In this document: piece by piece, positions 17,122 through 27,009 of the stretch
Position numbering within the stretch: position 1 is the first letter of the stretch
Layout of the letters: every line of letters starts with the position of its first letter
NCBI RefSeq assembly: GCF_009299505.1
Contig: NZ_WBSM01000002.1
Span: 124,001 to 188,000 of the forward strand
DNA length: 64,000 nt
From: Bifidobacterium ramosum
GTDB lineage: Bacteria; Actinomycetota; Actinomycetes; Actinomycetales; Bifidobacteriaceae
Direction: 5' to 3'
Made by a program: the position numbers and the translations under genes
Notes under the pieces: model-generated
The model's input: the letters and a program-made list of their open reading frames with translations, nothing else
Told to the model about the DNA's origin: nothing
Database searches by the model: none

Positions 17122-17161
17122 TGCGGGCGATCCTCCTGCCGATGCGGGAGGGTCGCCCGCA
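17122..17161. terminator. Hairpin after glpF
   Basis: TGCGGGCGATCCTCC and GGAGGGTCGCCCGCA form a 15-bp stem with one G-U pair and a 10-nt loop. Only a short T-containing tail follows. Confidence 0.6.
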
Positions 17162-17259
17162 TTGATATGGATGTGGCTATACTGTGTGCGGCATGCGATG
17201 GTTGTGCTGAATATGTGATCGTTGATCGCATGTCGTGAAGAAATCGTTGAGGGGTGATC

Positions 17260-18231
17260 ATGAAACGGCCGATACTGCCTCCGTTCCGTTTCCTCGATCT
17301 GCTACGCGGCCGGCTCGGTGGCCGATGGAATACGGATCGCGTATCCATGATCCGGCGCGTCGCCGTCGTGCTCGTGGCCGTGCTGCTGACGGCGGGTGTA
17401 TGGTGTTCGACGGCTTCGGCGGGATGGATGCTGCGCGGATACCGCGTGGCGGCGATGACCGGATCGTCGCAGGCCGCCGACGACCGTTCGACGAATGATC
17501 GCAATGCTGCGGAGGCGACGACCAAGGCGGATGACGGTCACGGCTCGTCCAAGACCTCGAAACCGTCCGGCACCTCAGAGCGGGCGAACGATGCCGCCAA
17601 GACGACGGATGTGAAGGCCGCCGACCGCGCCGCGATGCTGGCGGCCGACACCGCAGCGAAACCACTGAGCGATCGCGAGCAATCGGCTATCCTGCGGAAG
17701 GCCGAATCCACGGCGAAGGCCGCGAACGACGGTGCCGACCCGGTCGTATACACTTACTGCCTACAGACCCGCGGCGACGTGGGCAGCACGACCGCATTCG
17801 CCAATACCGTCTTCTCCACGTTGAACGATCCACACGGATGGCCCCGGGCCGGCGCAACGTTCCGCCCGGTCGCGGAGCGCGACTGCGGCACCGCCGACAT
17901 GGACATCATCCTCGCCGCAGCGAACACGATGTCCGAGTTCTCCCCGTACTGTTCGCCGGAATACAGCTGCCGTGTCGGCCAGCAGGTCATCATCAACGAC
18001 GACCGTTGGAACAACGCCGTGAACGCATGGCTCGACGCAGGCGGCACGTTCGAACGCTACCGTGAAATGGTCATCAACCACGAGGTCGGTCACCGGCTCG
18101 GACACATCGACAACGAAACGACCTGCGCGGGTGCGGGCCAGCGTGCGCCGCTCATGCAGGAGCAGTCCATGCATCTCGACGGATGCGTGGCCAACGAATG
18201 GCCGCTGGACGATGAATTGTGGATAGGGTGA
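17260..18231 (+). CDS. Secreted or membrane-anchored DUF3152 metalloprotease-like protein
   Basis: A 323-residue protein with one N-terminal hydrophobic segment ([21 protein letters not shown]). A charged, low-complexity Ala/Thr/Lys/Asp linker (about 70-160) follows, then a C-terminal DUF3152 domain. That domain has HEVGHRLGH, an HExxH-type zinc motif extended by a third His, and four Cys likely to form disulfides. DUF3152 is an Actinobacteria-wide extracytoplasmic family with predicted peptidase fold; substrates are not known. The ATG at 17260 is preceded by GAGGGG. The stop is 4 bp before the gluQ start, so the two are probably co-transcribed. Confidence 0.8.
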   Translation: MKRPILPPFRFLDLLRGRLGGRWNTDRVSMIRRVAVVLVAVLLTAGVWCSTASAGWMLRGYRVAAMTGSSQAADDRSTNDRNAAEATTKADDGHGSSKTSKPSGTSERANDAAKTTDVKAADRAAMLAADTAAKPLSDREQSAILRKAESTAKAANDGADPVVYTYCLQTRGDVGSTTAFANTVFSTLNDPHGWPRAGATFRPVAERDCGTADMDIILAAANTMSEFSPYCSPEYSCRVGQQVIINDDRWNNAVNAWLDAGGTFERYREMVINHEVGHRLGHIDNETTCAGAGQRAPLMQEQSMHLDGCVANEWPLDDELWIG

Positions 18232-18235
18232 ACGC

Positions 18236-19276
18236 ATGACCGGACGATTCGCGCCGACGCCTTCGGGCCGTATGCATCTGGGCAATATCTATGCCATGCT
18301 GGCCGCATGGCTGTCGGCCCGTGCGCAAGGAGACCGCATGATCCTGCGTATCGAGGACATTGACCGGCCGCGCGTGCTGCGTGACGCCGACCGATGGATC
18401 ATGGACGACCTGACCTGGCTGGGATTGAACTGGGATGGAGATCCCGTGTATCAATCCGATCGTTTGGATAGGTATGGTGAAGCTATTCGCGCGTTGTGCG
18501 GGAATGGTGATGATGGCGGGACTGATGTAAGGGCGGTGTGCGCAGACGACGGCCGTTGTGACGATACGGTGTACGGGTCGGAGACCGTGTATCCCTGCTT
18601 CTGTTCGCGCGCCGACATCCGTGCCGCGTCCGCGCCGCAGGAGGGCGACGGATTCGTCGTGTATCCGGGCACGTGCCGGTGTCTGCTGATCGAGGATCCC
18701 GACGCCGTGACGGCCCGGCTCAAAGCCGGGCGACAGCATTCGCTGCGACTGTTCGCGCCCGATCGCAACGTGACGTTCGACGATCATGTCTTCGGACGAC
18801 AGACGTTCAACCTCGCCCGTGATCTCGGCGATACGGTGATCAGACGCGCCGATGGGCTGTTCGCGTACCAGCTGGCCGTCACCGTCGACGATCTCGACAT
18901 GGGCGTGACCGACATCGTGCGAGGCCGTGATCTGCTCCGGTCGACCGCGTTGCAGCTGTACATCCGAGAACGGTTGCGACAGGCCGGCTGGCATGCCGGT
19001 GCCAGCGCCTCCGAGCCGGAGTTCGCCCACCTGCCGCTGATCGACAACGCCGCCGGCCGTCGCCTCGCCAAACGGCAGCGTTCACTGGATATGGGTGTGC
19101 TGCGCGCCCGCGGCGTCACCGCGGCGCAGGTGATCGGCTACTGCGGCTGGCTGCTCGGTCTGCAGAACGGGCCGGAGCCGTGCGCTGCCGCCGATCTGCT
19201 GCCTGCGTTCTCGTGGAATGCGGTCGCCGCTCATCGTGAGGACCGTTGTGTGCCGGATGATCCGTTCACCATATGA
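18236..19276 (+). CDS. gluQ: Glutamyl-Q tRNA(Asp) synthetase
   Basis: The 346-residue protein matches the catalytic half of class I glutamyl-tRNA synthetase and lacks an anticodon-binding domain. It has [14 protein letters not shown] (HIGH region), [10 protein letters not shown], and [11 protein letters not shown] in place of KMSKS. A zinc site typical of GluQRS is visible: C-F-C-S-R ... Y-P-G-T-C. Family members attach glutamate to queuosine 34 of tRNA(Asp). A long insertion of about 30 residues with Gly/Asp ([18 protein letters not shown]) precedes the zinc site. Overlap in transcription with the DUF3152 gene is likely. Confidence 0.88.
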   Translation: MTGRFAPTPSGRMHLGNIYAMLAAWLSARAQGDRMILRIEDIDRPRVLRDADRWIMDDLTWLGLNWDGDPVYQSDRLDRYGEAIRALCGNGDDGGTDVRAVCADDGRCDDTVYGSETVYPCFCSRADIRAASAPQEGDGFVVYPGTCRCLLIEDPDAVTARLKAGRQHSLRLFAPDRNVTFDDHVFGRQTFNLARDLGDTVIRRADGLFAYQLAVTVDDLDMGVTDIVRGRDLLRSTALQLYIRERLRQAGWHAGASASEPEFAHLPLIDNAAGRRLAKRQRSLDMGVLRARGVTAAQVIGYCGWLLGLQNGPEPCAAADLLPAFSWNAVAAHREDRCVPDDPFTI

Positions 19277-19416
19277 TCATGATCTTCGACGGTTTGGTCG
19301 TATCCGATCATCGGCGAACATATTCGTTCGTATCCAGTCGTAACCGGTCATGGACAAGCCGGCACGACACGAATCTTCACTGGTCGATCACCGTGGTCAC
19401 AGTGAAATACGCAACA

Positions 19417-19444
19417 TTGATCACCGTATGAATCCGGCTACTAT
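19417..19444 (+). promoter_or_regulatory. Promoter candidate of the YggS-family gene
   Basis: TTGATC and TACTAT are 16 bp apart, 30 bp before the start codon. Confidence 0.4.
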
Positions 19445-19474
19445 GAAAAACAACTATGACATAAGGGGAGCGGT

Positions 19475-20314
19475 ATGACGGCTTATATGGACCACAAGGA
19501 CCTCGCCAATGAGATCATCGACACCGAACGGACGCGGCAGATCGCGGACGGCGTACATCGCGTGCTGGACACGATCGCGCAGGCCGAAGCCGACGCCGGG
19601 CGCAAGGCCGGTTCCGTGCGGCTGCTGGCTGCCACGAAGACGCGCGACGTCGGCGAGATCATGGCCGCGATCGACGCCGGCGTGCGCATGATCGGCGAAA
19701 ACCGGCCGCAGGAGGTCGTCGCGAAGGCCGCGGGACTGCAACGGCTATGCGCGGAACGCGGGTTGTCGCTGAGCGCGACGGACGCCGCGGCCGAACAGTC
19801 GTTGCCGACACCGAACGCTAACGTCGCACACATTCCGTTCCATCTGATCGGCCAGTTGCAGGCCAACAAAATCGGCAAGGTGCTGCCCGTTGTCAACACC
19901 ATCGAATCCGTCGATTCGATCGACCTCGCCGAAAAGATCTCCCGCCGCGCCGTCATGCACGGCATCAACGTCGGCGTGCTGCTTGAGGTCAACGAGTCCG
20001 GCGAGGCCTCCAAATCCGGCTGCGACCCGGCCCATGCGATCCTGCTCGCGCAGCGCATCGGTTCGCTCGACGGCATCGAGCTGCAGGGCCTGATGACCAT
20101 CGGCGCACACGTCGACGACGAACGCACGATCCGCCGCGGCTTCGCGCACCTGCGCAAGACCCGCGACCAGATCCTCGACGCGGGCGCGCCCGGCACCGAG
20201 CATTGCACCGAGCTGTCGATGGGCATGACGCACGACATGGCGCTCGCCATCGCCGAAGGCTCAACCATCGTGCGCGTCGGCACCGCGATCTTCGGCGAAC
20301 GCGCGTTCATCTGA
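19475..20314 (+). CDS. YggS/PLPBP-family pyridoxal phosphate homeostasis protein
   Basis: A 279-residue single-domain PLP-barrel protein. The PLP lysine lies in VRLLAATKTRDV. Other family marks are IGENRPQEV, HLIGQLQANKI and the end segment LSMGMTHDMALAIAEGSTIVRVGTAIFG. The family binds PLP and buffers its pool without known catalysis. A 25-residue Ser/Ala-rich insertion (near LSATDAAAEQSLPTPNA) is not usual in the family. SD AAGGGGAGCGGT precedes the ATG. In many Gram-positives this gene lies by sepF/ftsZ; here it does not. Confidence 0.9.
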   Translation: MTAYMDHKDLANEIIDTERTRQIADGVHRVLDTIAQAEADAGRKAGSVRLLAATKTRDVGEIMAAIDAGVRMIGENRPQEVVAKAAGLQRLCAERGLSLSATDAAAEQSLPTPNANVAHIPFHLIGQLQANKIGKVLPVVNTIESVDSIDLAEKISRRAVMHGINVGVLLEVNESGEASKSGCDPAHAILLAQRIGSLDGIELQGLMTIGAHVDDERTIRRGFAHLRKTRDQILDAGAPGTEHCTELSMGMTHDMALAIAEGSTIVRVGTAIFGERAFI

Positions 20315-20620
20315 TGTGGAGCGGGGCTGCGGCCTCCACGCCAGCCGTCACCCGGTCCATCGCCCGTCCGGCATGACTGTTCTGGGTGGGTTTCCTAGGG
20401 TTGCCCACGCCGACGGGCCGATATGCGTGTACGGACCGAGGTTTTCGGCGCGGTTTCCTTGGGTTGCACACGCCGGGCAGGGCCGTGGCGTGTGCAACCC
20501 AAGGAAACCCACCCCACCCCGTGCCCCCGTGATGAAAGGGGGTGTGGGTGCGCGGGGATCGGCGGTAGACTATCGATGGTGTGCGGCCGCGGTATGCGCG
20601 GCAGAAGGAAGGGGAGTCGT
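20315..20620. other. Intergenic region with a large palindrome
   Basis: No gene is supported. The region contains the 23-bp-stem palindrome at 20452-20509, a half copy near 20385-20411 (GGGTTTCCTAGGGTTGCCCA), and a TAGACT -10-like sequence near 20569 before the sortase gene. Confidence 0.5.
20452..20509. repeat. Large intergenic palindrome
   Basis: GGTTTCCTTGGGTTGCACAC plus GCC and its exact complement (20487-20509) give a 23-bp stem with a 12-nt loop. The core CCTTGGGTTG and CACGCC recurs at about 59195-59226. Confidence 0.85.
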
Positions 20621-21670
20621 ATGTCTCGTGCAACACAGGCTGCAGGGCGTCATATGCCCCGTCGTCCGCAGGGCGGCGCGCAGCCGGTGGTCTACGGCGA
20701 CCTCGCGTTCCCCGATGTCATCGACGTAACCGACGTAGCCACGGAACGCCGCCGTCTGCGTCGCTCGCTGTTCGTCATGCGCATCCTGACCATCCTGTTG
20801 CTCGCCGCGGCGATCGGCGTGGCCGGATTTCCCGTAGCCATGCAGTACAAAAGCTCGCTGGATCTCGCGCGCACGTCCAGCGAATCCGCGCAGCACGTCG
20901 AAGGATGGCCGTACCCGCAGGCCGAGGACGCACTGAAGGCAGCGCACGACTACAACGCCAAACTCGCCGAATCCGGTCAGCCGATCCTCGGCGAGGCTGT
21001 CGATCCGTTCTCATCGCAAAGCGGTGGTTCGCATGCGAAAGGCGAGGATTCGGCCGCGTCCAAAGACAAGGAATACCAGTCGCTACTCGATTCCGGCAAC
21101 GGCGTGATGGGCACGATCAAAGTGCCGACCGTGTCGATCGAACTGCCGATCTACCATGGCACCAGCGAGGAGGCGCTCGCCTCCGGAGCCGGCCACCTGT
21201 ACGGCACGAGCCTGCCGGTCGGCGGCGCGTCCACGCACTCCGTGATCACCGGTCACCGCGGTCTGGTCGAGGCGCTCATGTTCACGCGACTCGACGAGGT
21301 CAGGAAAGGCGACTTCATGTACGTCGAGGTCATGGGCGAGACGATCGGCTATCAGGTCGACCGGATCAGCGTGATCCTGCCGGACGACACGAGCCAGTTG
21401 AAGATCGTCAAGGGAGAGGATCGGCTCACGCTCATGACCTGCACGCCGTACGGCGTGAACACGCATCGTCTGCTGGTGAGCGGTCATCGTGTGGAGATCC
21501 CCGTGCCGGCGCCGGAGCCGGCCGACATTCACGACGGGCGTACCGACGCGCTACTCGTCGGCGGCGGACTGCTGCTCGGCGGATGGCTGCTCGTCGCGAT
21601 CGTCACGCGGCTGCGGCATACGCCGTGGATGGTGATGCGGCACGCGGGACCGTCGCGGTACCGGAGGTAG
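20621..21670 (+). CDS. Class C (pilus-type) sortase
   Basis: A 349-residue transpeptidase. A cytoplasmic basic N-terminus is followed by one membrane segment (MRILTILLLAAAIGVAGFPV). The extracellular catalytic domain has the His in SVITGHRGL, the Cys in LTLMTCTPYGVNTHRLLVSGHR and the Arg in the same segment. A second hydrophobic segment near the C-terminus (LLVGGGLLLGGWLLVAIVT) is typical of class C enzymes, which polymerise pilins. The ATG at 20621 has SD AAGGAAGGGG. No pilin gene with LPXTG lies in the window, so the enzyme is an orphan here; its substrates must be encoded elsewhere. Confidence 0.9.
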   Translation: MSRATQAAGRHMPRRPQGGAQPVVYGDLAFPDVIDVTDVATERRRLRRSLFVMRILTILLLAAAIGVAGFPVAMQYKSSLDLARTSSESAQHVEGWPYPQAEDALKAAHDYNAKLAESGQPILGEAVDPFSSQSGGSHAKGEDSAASKDKEYQSLLDSGNGVMGTIKVPTVSIELPIYHGTSEEALASGAGHLYGTSLPVGGASTHSVITGHRGLVEALMFTRLDEVRKGDFMYVEVMGETIGYQVDRISVILPDDTSQLKIVKGEDRLTLMTCTPYGVNTHRLLVSGHRVEIPVPAPEPADIHDGRTDALLVGGGLLLGGWLLVAIVTRLRHTPWMVMRHAGPSRYRR

Positions 21671-21782
21671 ATGTGACGGACGGTTCGTGACGGTTTCGCG
21701 CGTGGCTGTATCGTGACCGTAACGTGATCATATGTGCGGTTGGCCGTTCGCAGGCAGCTTCACCAGCGACTACACGGGCGGC

Positions 21783-21795
21783 TACACTGGACGGC
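21783..21795 (+). promoter_or_regulatory. Leaderless promoter candidate of the FAH-family gene
   Basis: TACACT lies exactly 7 nt before the ATG and TTCACC 18 bp further up (21759-21764). There is no SD. Confidence 0.5.
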
Positions 21796-22617
21796 ATGAG
21801 AATTGCACGATTTTCCCTCAACAACACCCCGCGGTACGCGTTCGTGCAGAACGACCCGACCGACGGCAAGGACTATCTGATCGAGCTCGAAGGCTACCCG
21901 TTCGGCGCCGGCACCATGCAGCCGACCGGCAACCGGTACGCGTTGGACGCCGAAGGTGTGCGTCTGCTCGCGCCGGTGCTGCCGTCCAAGGTGTTCGGTC
22001 TGGCTAAGAACTACGAGGCCCACGCGCAGTTCATGCACGAAGCCGGCCATTCCGAGATCGCGCACGCGCCGGAGAACATGATGATCTTCACCAAGCCTTC
22101 GACTTCCGTGATCGGTCCCGACGACCCGATCGTCATTCCGCCGTTCAGCCACGACATGAACTTCGAGCCGGAGGTGGCCGTGGTGATGGGGCGCATCGCC
22201 AAGAACGTGCCGGTCGAGAAGGCCATGGACTACGTGCTCGGCTTCACCTGCGTCAACGACGTGACGCTGCGTGACCTGCAGGGCGTGGATCCGATGTGGA
22301 CGCGTGCGAAGGGCTTCGACACGTCGTGCCCGCTCGGCCCGTGGATCGTGGCGCGCGACGACCTCGACTGGCGCGATGCGAAGATCTCGTTCACGCTCAA
22401 TGGCGAGGACGTGCCGATGGCGAGCGGCACCACCGCGAACCTCATCCATGGCATCCCCGAACAGATCGCTGCGATCTCGAGCTTCTCCACGCTGCTGCCC
22501 GGCGACGTGATCCTCACCGGCACGCCGAACGCGTCTGGTACGCTGCGCCCCGGCGACGAGCCGATCGTGCACGTCGAGGGCATCGGCGACCTGCGCAACG
22601 TGGTCGTGCAGGGGTAA
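21796..22617 (+). CDS. Fumarylacetoacetate hydrolase (FAH) family protein
   Basis: A 273-residue enzyme of the FAH superfamily. The acidic metal-binding residues are in EPEVAVVMG and in the D of VNDVTLRDLQ; other marks are AKNYEAHAQFM, KPSTSVIGPDDPI and a GDVILTGTPNASG end. Members hydrolyse or decarboxylate acyl-pyruvates, and in many bacteria act on 2-hydroxyhepta-diene-dioate-type or oxaloacetate substrates; the substrate here is unclear. The start at 21796 sits directly behind a -10-like hexamer, so translation is probably leaderless. The last codons and stop lie inside the first copy of a 103-bp tandem repeat. Confidence 0.88.
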   Translation: MRIARFSLNNTPRYAFVQNDPTDGKDYLIELEGYPFGAGTMQPTGNRYALDAEGVRLLAPVLPSKVFGLAKNYEAHAQFMHEAGHSEIAHAPENMMIFTKPSTSVIGPDDPIVIPPFSHDMNFEPEVAVVMGRIAKNVPVEKAMDYVLGFTCVNDVTLRDLQGVDPMWTRAKGFDTSCPLGPWIVARDDLDWRDAKISFTLNGEDVPMASGTTANLIHGIPEQIAAISSFSTLLPGDVILTGTPNASGTLRPGDEPIVHVEGIGDLRNVVVQG

Positions 22618-22810
22618 ACGAAAGTCCGGTGGACTTTCGTCCTGCGCGAGCCGAGCGTGAGCGAGGCCAGAATTGAGTCGGCCGTAGGTCGTCCGAAATT
22701 GCGGGACCGTGCAGGGGTAAACGAAAGTCCGGTGGACTTTCGTCCTGCGCGAGCCGAGCGTGAGCGAGGTCATGTTGAGTCGGCCGTAGGCCGTCCGAAA
22801 TTGCGGGACC
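22606..22810. repeat. 103-bp tandem repeat, two copies, overlapping the end of the FAH-family gene
   Basis: Copy 1 (22606-22708) and copy 2 (22709-22810) differ at few positions and by one base in length; a third start (GTGCAGGG) follows at 22811. Each contains the hairpin CGAAAGTCC-GGT-GGACTTTCG. The first copy begins in the last codons of the gene, and the second repeats that coding end outside the gene. Confidence 0.9.
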
Positions 22811-22861
22811 GTGCAGGGCTGAGCCGACGGACGTGCTCAACGCGCACTGAGACGTACGTTC

Positions 22862-22909
22862 AACGGACATACAGCCGATTCGGGTATCGTTTTCGGCTGT
22901 ATGTCCGTT
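22862..22909. repeat. 48-bp palindromic repeat, family A, copy 2
   Basis: Arms AACGGACATACAGCCGA and TCGGCTGTATGTCCGTT with a central region TTCGGGTATCGTTT. Paired with copy 3, 98 bp away. Confidence 0.9.
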
Positions 22910-22959
22910 TGTGTATTCAGGCTGACGACTCAGCTGGATTGTGGTAACGGATTGTGTTC

Positions 22960-23007
22960 AACGGACATACGGCCGATTCGGATGCGGTTTTCGGCTGTAT
23001 GTCCGTT
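22960..23007. repeat. 48-bp palindromic repeat, family A, copy 3
   Basis: Arms AACGGACATACGGCCGA and TCGGCTGTATGTCCGTT. One left-arm change (CGG for CAG) leaves a G-T pair. Beyond this copy no gene is seen before 23090. Confidence 0.9.
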
Positions 23008-23089
23008 GGGGGTATTCATACGCCCGTTTTGTTGCGCCCGTCGTTGACGTGCGCCCATTATTGATGTGCGTCTGTTGGCGTGCGTCGGC

Positions 23090-24019
23090 CTACGCCGTCG
23101 GCAGCAGGGCGTGCAGGATCGTCATGACGATGAGGCTGAGGATCGCGGTGACGGTCAGGGAGAAGCCGGCGAGCTTCGCGTTGCCGGTGAGCGAATCGGT
23201 GAATTTGGTCGAGAAGATCGTGATCGGGGCGAACGAGCCGAGCACGATGATCTCGCGGATGCGCATGTCGAACGGCAGAATAAACCACGCGGCGACGGCG
23301 ATGATCACGCCGAACACGGCGCGCCACGCGATCACTTTCAACAGCTCGATCCGGTCCTTGCGATTGTCCGGAATCTCCATCATGAGTCCGATCATCGCCA
23401 TCGCGCAGAACGCGTTCGCGTTGGCGAACGGCGTGATCAATGTGATGATCGGCTGCGGAATGGTGATGTGCAGGAACATGAACACCAGCATCAACATGTA
23501 GATATCGAACGAAATCGATCCCAGGAAATCATGCGCGATGTTGCGCAGCCGCAGACTGAGCGGCAGCGATCGGAAATTGTCGTCCATGTGCAGCAGCGTG
23601 CGCGTGATCGTCAGTGAGCCCGCCGTCGCGACCGTCGCGTTGCCGATATCCAGCATGATGATCGGCAGGCCGGCCGACGCGCCCATGAACGTCTGCACCA
23701 CCGGCAGGCAGAACGCGCCGAGGTTCAAACCGGATGCGTTGAGCATCTGGAACGCGCGGTAGTTGCGTTCGTCGCCGCGCGAGCCGAGAAACACGACGAA
23801 CAGCGGGATCGCGCAGGCGAAGAAGCCGAACAATACGATCCACAGCATGCGCATGTCGTGCCTGTTCGTGGCGAACGACAGGATGATCGCGCACGGCAGC
23901 GTCATGTTGAACACGATGCCCTGTGCCACCTTGTAGTCGCGCTCGCCGAAGATGTGCAGATGCTTGAGCGCGTACGTGCCGAGGATGGCGATGAGCAGCG
24001 CGCCGGATTGGAAGATCAT
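23090..24019 (-). CDS. AEC-family (auxin efflux carrier-type) permease
   Basis: A 309-residue integral membrane protein with about ten hydrophobic segments in two five-helix halves, typical of AEC/Mem_trans transporters. Family marks include FNMTLPCAIILSF in the first half and ASGLNLGAFCLPV in the middle. In bacteria, characterised members carry malate, malonate or other organic acids; substrate here is unknown. No two-component or malolactic genes are nearby. It is divergent from clpB, with 238 bp between them. Confidence 0.85.
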   Translation of the reverse strand: MIFQSGALLIAILGTYALKHLHIFGERDYKVAQGIVFNMTLPCAIILSFATNRHDMRMLWIVLFGFFACAIPLFVVFLGSRGDERNYRAFQMLNASGLNLGAFCLPVVQTFMGASAGLPIIMLDIGNATVATAGSLTITRTLLHMDDNFRSLPLSLRLRNIAHDFLGSISFDIYMLMLVFMFLHITIPQPIITLITPFANANAFCAMAMIGLMMEIPDNRKDRIELLKVIAWRAVFGVIIAVAAWFILPFDMRIREIIVLGSFAPITIFSTKFTDSLTGNAKLAGFSLTVTAILSLIVMTILHALLPTA

Positions 24020-24127
24020 GGTCTCTCGAAGTCTCTCTCGCGAATGGTTCCGGTGCCTAGTCTAGGCGCGGATATGTTGCGGCGGTGTGCGGCGTATTGC
24101 GGTGTGGATGGATGACGATTTTCCAAA

Positions 24128-24148
24128 CTTGAGTGTGTCAGACTCAAG
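24128..24148 (+). promoter_or_regulatory. HAIR operator (HspR site) before clpB
   Basis: CTTGAGT-GTGTCAG-ACTCAAG matches the HAIR consensus CTTGAGT-N7-ACTCAAG exactly. A TAGAAT hexamer follows at 24158-24163, so HspR binding would block the clpB promoter. Confidence 0.9.
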
Positions 24149-24257
24149 TTTTGGGAATAGAATGGGTGGCAGTCCGGTTGAGTAAGTCAGAAACGAACGA
24201 AGACCCTGCGGTCGAATCTGATCGATCGCAGGTACAAGACTTATTTGGGAGGTCGGT

Positions 24258-26918
24258 ATGGAACAGAAGTTCACCACTATGGCCCAGCAGGTGATCGGCG
24301 ACGCGATCCAGAGCGCGTCCGCCGCGGGCAACGCGCAGGTCGAGACCCTGCATGTCATGGACGCGCTCCTGCGTCAGGAGAACGGCGTCATCCAAGGACT
24401 TATTCAGGCCGCGGGCGGCAATCCGCAGGCCATCGGCGCTGCCGTGAGGAACGCGCTCGTCGCGCTGCCGAGCGCCAGCGGTTCCACCACGTCGCAGCCG
24501 CAGGCCAGCCGCCAGCTGACCGCCGCGCTCGCGCAGGCCGAGAAGGAGATGCAGGCGATGGGCGACGAATACGTCTCCACCGAACATCTGCTCATCGGCA
24601 TCGCGGCAAGCGCGCCGAACCAGTCGGCCGACATCCTCCGCCAGAACGGCGTGACCCCGGAGGCCCTGCGCAAGGCCGTCCCCGGCATCCGCGGCGGCGC
24701 GAAGGTCACCAGCCCGGACGCGGAAGTCTCGTACAAGGCGCTCGAGAAGTACTCGACCGACCTGACGGCCGCCGCGAAGGAAGGCAAGCTCGACCCGGTG
24801 ATCGGCCGTGATCAGGAGATCCGCCGCGTCATCCAGATCCTAAGCCGCCGCACCAAGAACAACCCGGTGCTGATCGGCGAGCCTGGCGTCGGCAAGACCG
24901 CCGTCGTCGAAGGGCTCGCGCAGCGCATCGTCGCCGGCGACGTGCCGACCACGCTGCAGAACAAGAAGCTGATCTCCCTCGACCTCGGGTCGATGGTGGC
25001 CGGTTCCAAGTACCGTGGCGAGTTCGAGGAACGTCTGAAGGCCGTCCTCAACGAGATCAAGAGCGCGAACGGCGAGATCATCACGTTCATCGACGAGATT
25101 CACACGATCGTCGGCGCGGGTGCCGCCGAAGGCTCGATGGACGCCGGCAATATGTTGAAGCCGATGCTGGCGCGCGGCGAGCTACGCCTGATCGGTGCGA
25201 CCACGCTCGACGAATACCGCGAGAACATCGAAAAGGATCCGGCATTGGAGCGTCGTTTCCAGCAGGTGTACGTCGGCGAACCTTCCGTCGAGGACACGAT
25301 CGCGATTCTGCGCGGCCTCAAGCAGCGCTACGAGGCGCACCACAAGGTGACGATCGGCGACGATGCGCTGGTCGCGGCCGCGACGCTGTCCAACCGGTAC
25401 ATTTCCGGCCGTCAGCTGCCCGACAAGGCCATCGATCTGGTCGATGAGGCGGCCGCACACCTGCGCATGGAACTCGACTCCTCCCCGGAGGAGATCGATG
25501 AGCTCCAGCGCAAGGTGACGCGCTACGAGATGGAGGAGATGCAGCTCAAGAAGGCCGAGGATCCGGCAAGCAAGGAGCGTCTCGAGAAGCTGCAGGCCGA
25601 AATGGCCGACGCGCGCGAGAAGCTCGCCGGACTCAAGGCCCGTTGGGATGCGGAGAAAGCCGGCCACAACAAGGTCGGCGACCTGCGCGCCCAGATGGAC
25701 GCGCTGCGCGTGAAGGCCGACAAGTTCACCCGCGAGGGCAACCTGGCCGAGGCAAGCCGCATTCTGTACGGCGAGATCCCGGCGATCCAGAAGCAGCTCG
25801 ACGCGGCCGAGAAGGCCGACGCCGAGTCCACCGAGGGGGCGGACGGCGCGAACAAGCCCGAACCGATGGTCCCGGACCACGTCGACGCCGATTCGGTGGC
25901 CGGCATCGTCTCCGAATGGACCGGCATCCCCGTCGGTCGCCTCATGCAGGGCGAGAACGAGAAGCTCCTGCACATGGAGGAGTACCTCGGCAAGCGTGTG
26001 ATCGGCCAGAAGGAAGCCATCGCGGCCGTGTCCGACGCCGTGCGCCGCTCGCGTGCCGGCATCTCCGACCCGAACCGTCCGACCGGCTCGTTCCTGTTCC
26101 TCGGCCCGACCGGCGTGGGCAAGACCGAACTGGCGAAGGCGCTCGCCGACTTCCTATTCGACGACGAGAAGGCCATGGTGCGCATCGATATGAGCGAATA
26201 CATGGAGAAGGCCTCCGTGTCGCGTCTGATCGGCGCCGCGCCGGGTTACGTCGGCTACGAGGAGGGCGGCCAGCTGACCGAGGCCGTGCGGCGTCGCCCG
26301 TATTCGGTAGTGCTGTTCGACGAGGTCGAGAAGGCCAATCCGGAAGTCTTCGACGTGCTGCTGCAGGTGCTTGACGACGGTCGCCTAACCGACGGTCAGG
26401 GCCGGACCGTGGACTTCAAGAACACGATCCTCATCATGACCTCCAACCTGGGCTCGCAGTTCCTCGTCAACCAGGACATGGACGCGGACGCCAAGAAGAA
26501 GGCCGTGATGGACGCGGTGCACATGAACTTCAAGCCGGAGTTCCTGAACCGTCTCGACGAGATCGTCATGTTCCACCCGCTCACCCGCGAGGAACTGGGC
26601 GGCATCGTGAACATCCAAGTCGCGCAGGTCGCGTCTCGCCTCACCGATCGCCGTATCCGCCTCGACGTCACCGACGCCGCGCGCGAATGGCTCGCCGACA
26701 CCGGCTACGATCCGGCGTACGGCGCGCGTCCGCTGCGTCGTCTGGTGCAGACCGAGGTCGGCGACCAGCTGGCCCGCATGCTGCTCGCCGGCAAGGTGCA
26801 CGACGGCGACACGGTGCTCGTCGACCAGACCGGCGGCGATCACCTCGAGCTCAACGCCATGCCGACCGATCCGGACGACGACGGTTCGGTGCACGTCGAC
26901 GACGTGAAGGCCGACTGA
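24258..26918 (+). CDS. clpB: ATP-dependent disaggregase ClpB
   Basis: An 886-residue Hsp100 chaperone that resolves aggregated proteins with DnaK. Domains are the N-domain (1-150), AAA1 with Walker [14 protein letters not shown] (about 207) and Walker B FIDEIHT (about 277), the coiled-coil M-domain (about 405-535) that marks ClpB rather than ClpC, and AAA2 with Walker [14 protein letters not shown] (about 615). The ATG has SD GGGAGG. An Ala/Asp-rich spacer ([19 protein letters not shown]) precedes AAA2. The HAIR site at 24128 predicts heat-shock control by HspR. A perfect palindrome follows the gene. Confidence 0.97.
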   Translation: MEQKFTTMAQQVIGDAIQSASAAGNAQVETLHVMDALLRQENGVIQGLIQAAGGNPQAIGAAVRNALVALPSASGSTTSQPQASRQLTAALAQAEKEMQAMGDEYVSTEHLLIGIAASAPNQSADILRQNGVTPEALRKAVPGIRGGAKVTSPDAEVSYKALEKYSTDLTAAAKEGKLDPVIGRDQEIRRVIQILSRRTKNNPVLIGEPGVGKTAVVEGLAQRIVAGDVPTTLQNKKLISLDLGSMVAGSKYRGEFEERLKAVLNEIKSANGEIITFIDEIHTIVGAGAAEGSMDAGNMLKPMLARGELRLIGATTLDEYRENIEKDPALERRFQQVYVGEPSVEDTIAILRGLKQRYEAHHKVTIGDDALVAAATLSNRYISGRQLPDKAIDLVDEAAAHLRMELDSSPEEIDELQRKVTRYEMEEMQLKKAEDPASKERLEKLQAEMADAREKLAGLKARWDAEKAGHNKVGDLRAQMDALRVKADKFTREGNLAEASRILYGEIPAIQKQLDAAEKADAESTEGADGANKPEPMVPDHVDADSVAGIVSEWTGIPVGRLMQGENEKLLHMEEYLGKRVIGQKEAIAAVSDAVRRSRAGISDPNRPTGSFLFLGPTGVGKTELAKALADFLFDDEKAMVRIDMSEYMEKASVSRLIGAAPGYVGYEEGGQLTEAVRRRPYSVVLFDEVEKANPEVFDVLLQVLDDGRLTDGQGRTVDFKNTILIMTSNLGSQFLVNQDMDADAKKKAVMDAVHMNFKPEFLNRLDEIVMFHPLTREELGGIVNIQVAQVASRLTDRRIRLDVTDAAREWLADTGYDPAYGARPLRRLVQTEVGDQLARMLLAGKVHDGDTVLVDQTGGDHLELNAMPTDPDDDGSVHVDDVKAD

Positions 26919-26957
26919 TAGCCGGTTGTTGCTGCCGTGGCGTGTAGCTGACATGAT

Positions 26958-26989
26958 GAAGGCCCGGAAGGATATCCTTCCGGGCCTTC
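26958..26989. terminator. Bidirectional hairpin between clpB and the copper ATPase gene
   Basis: GAAGGCCCGGAAGGAT and ATCCTTCCGGGCCTTC form an uninterrupted 16-bp palindrome between two convergent genes. No T-run follows on either strand. Confidence 0.65.
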
Positions 26990-27009
26990 GCTCGTTGCAT
27001 GCAGTGTGA

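Noticed and set aside
22606..22810. Tandem 103-bp unit as a CRISPR or phage attachment site
   Set aside because: Two head-to-tail copies without spacers, no integrase or tRNA target nearby.
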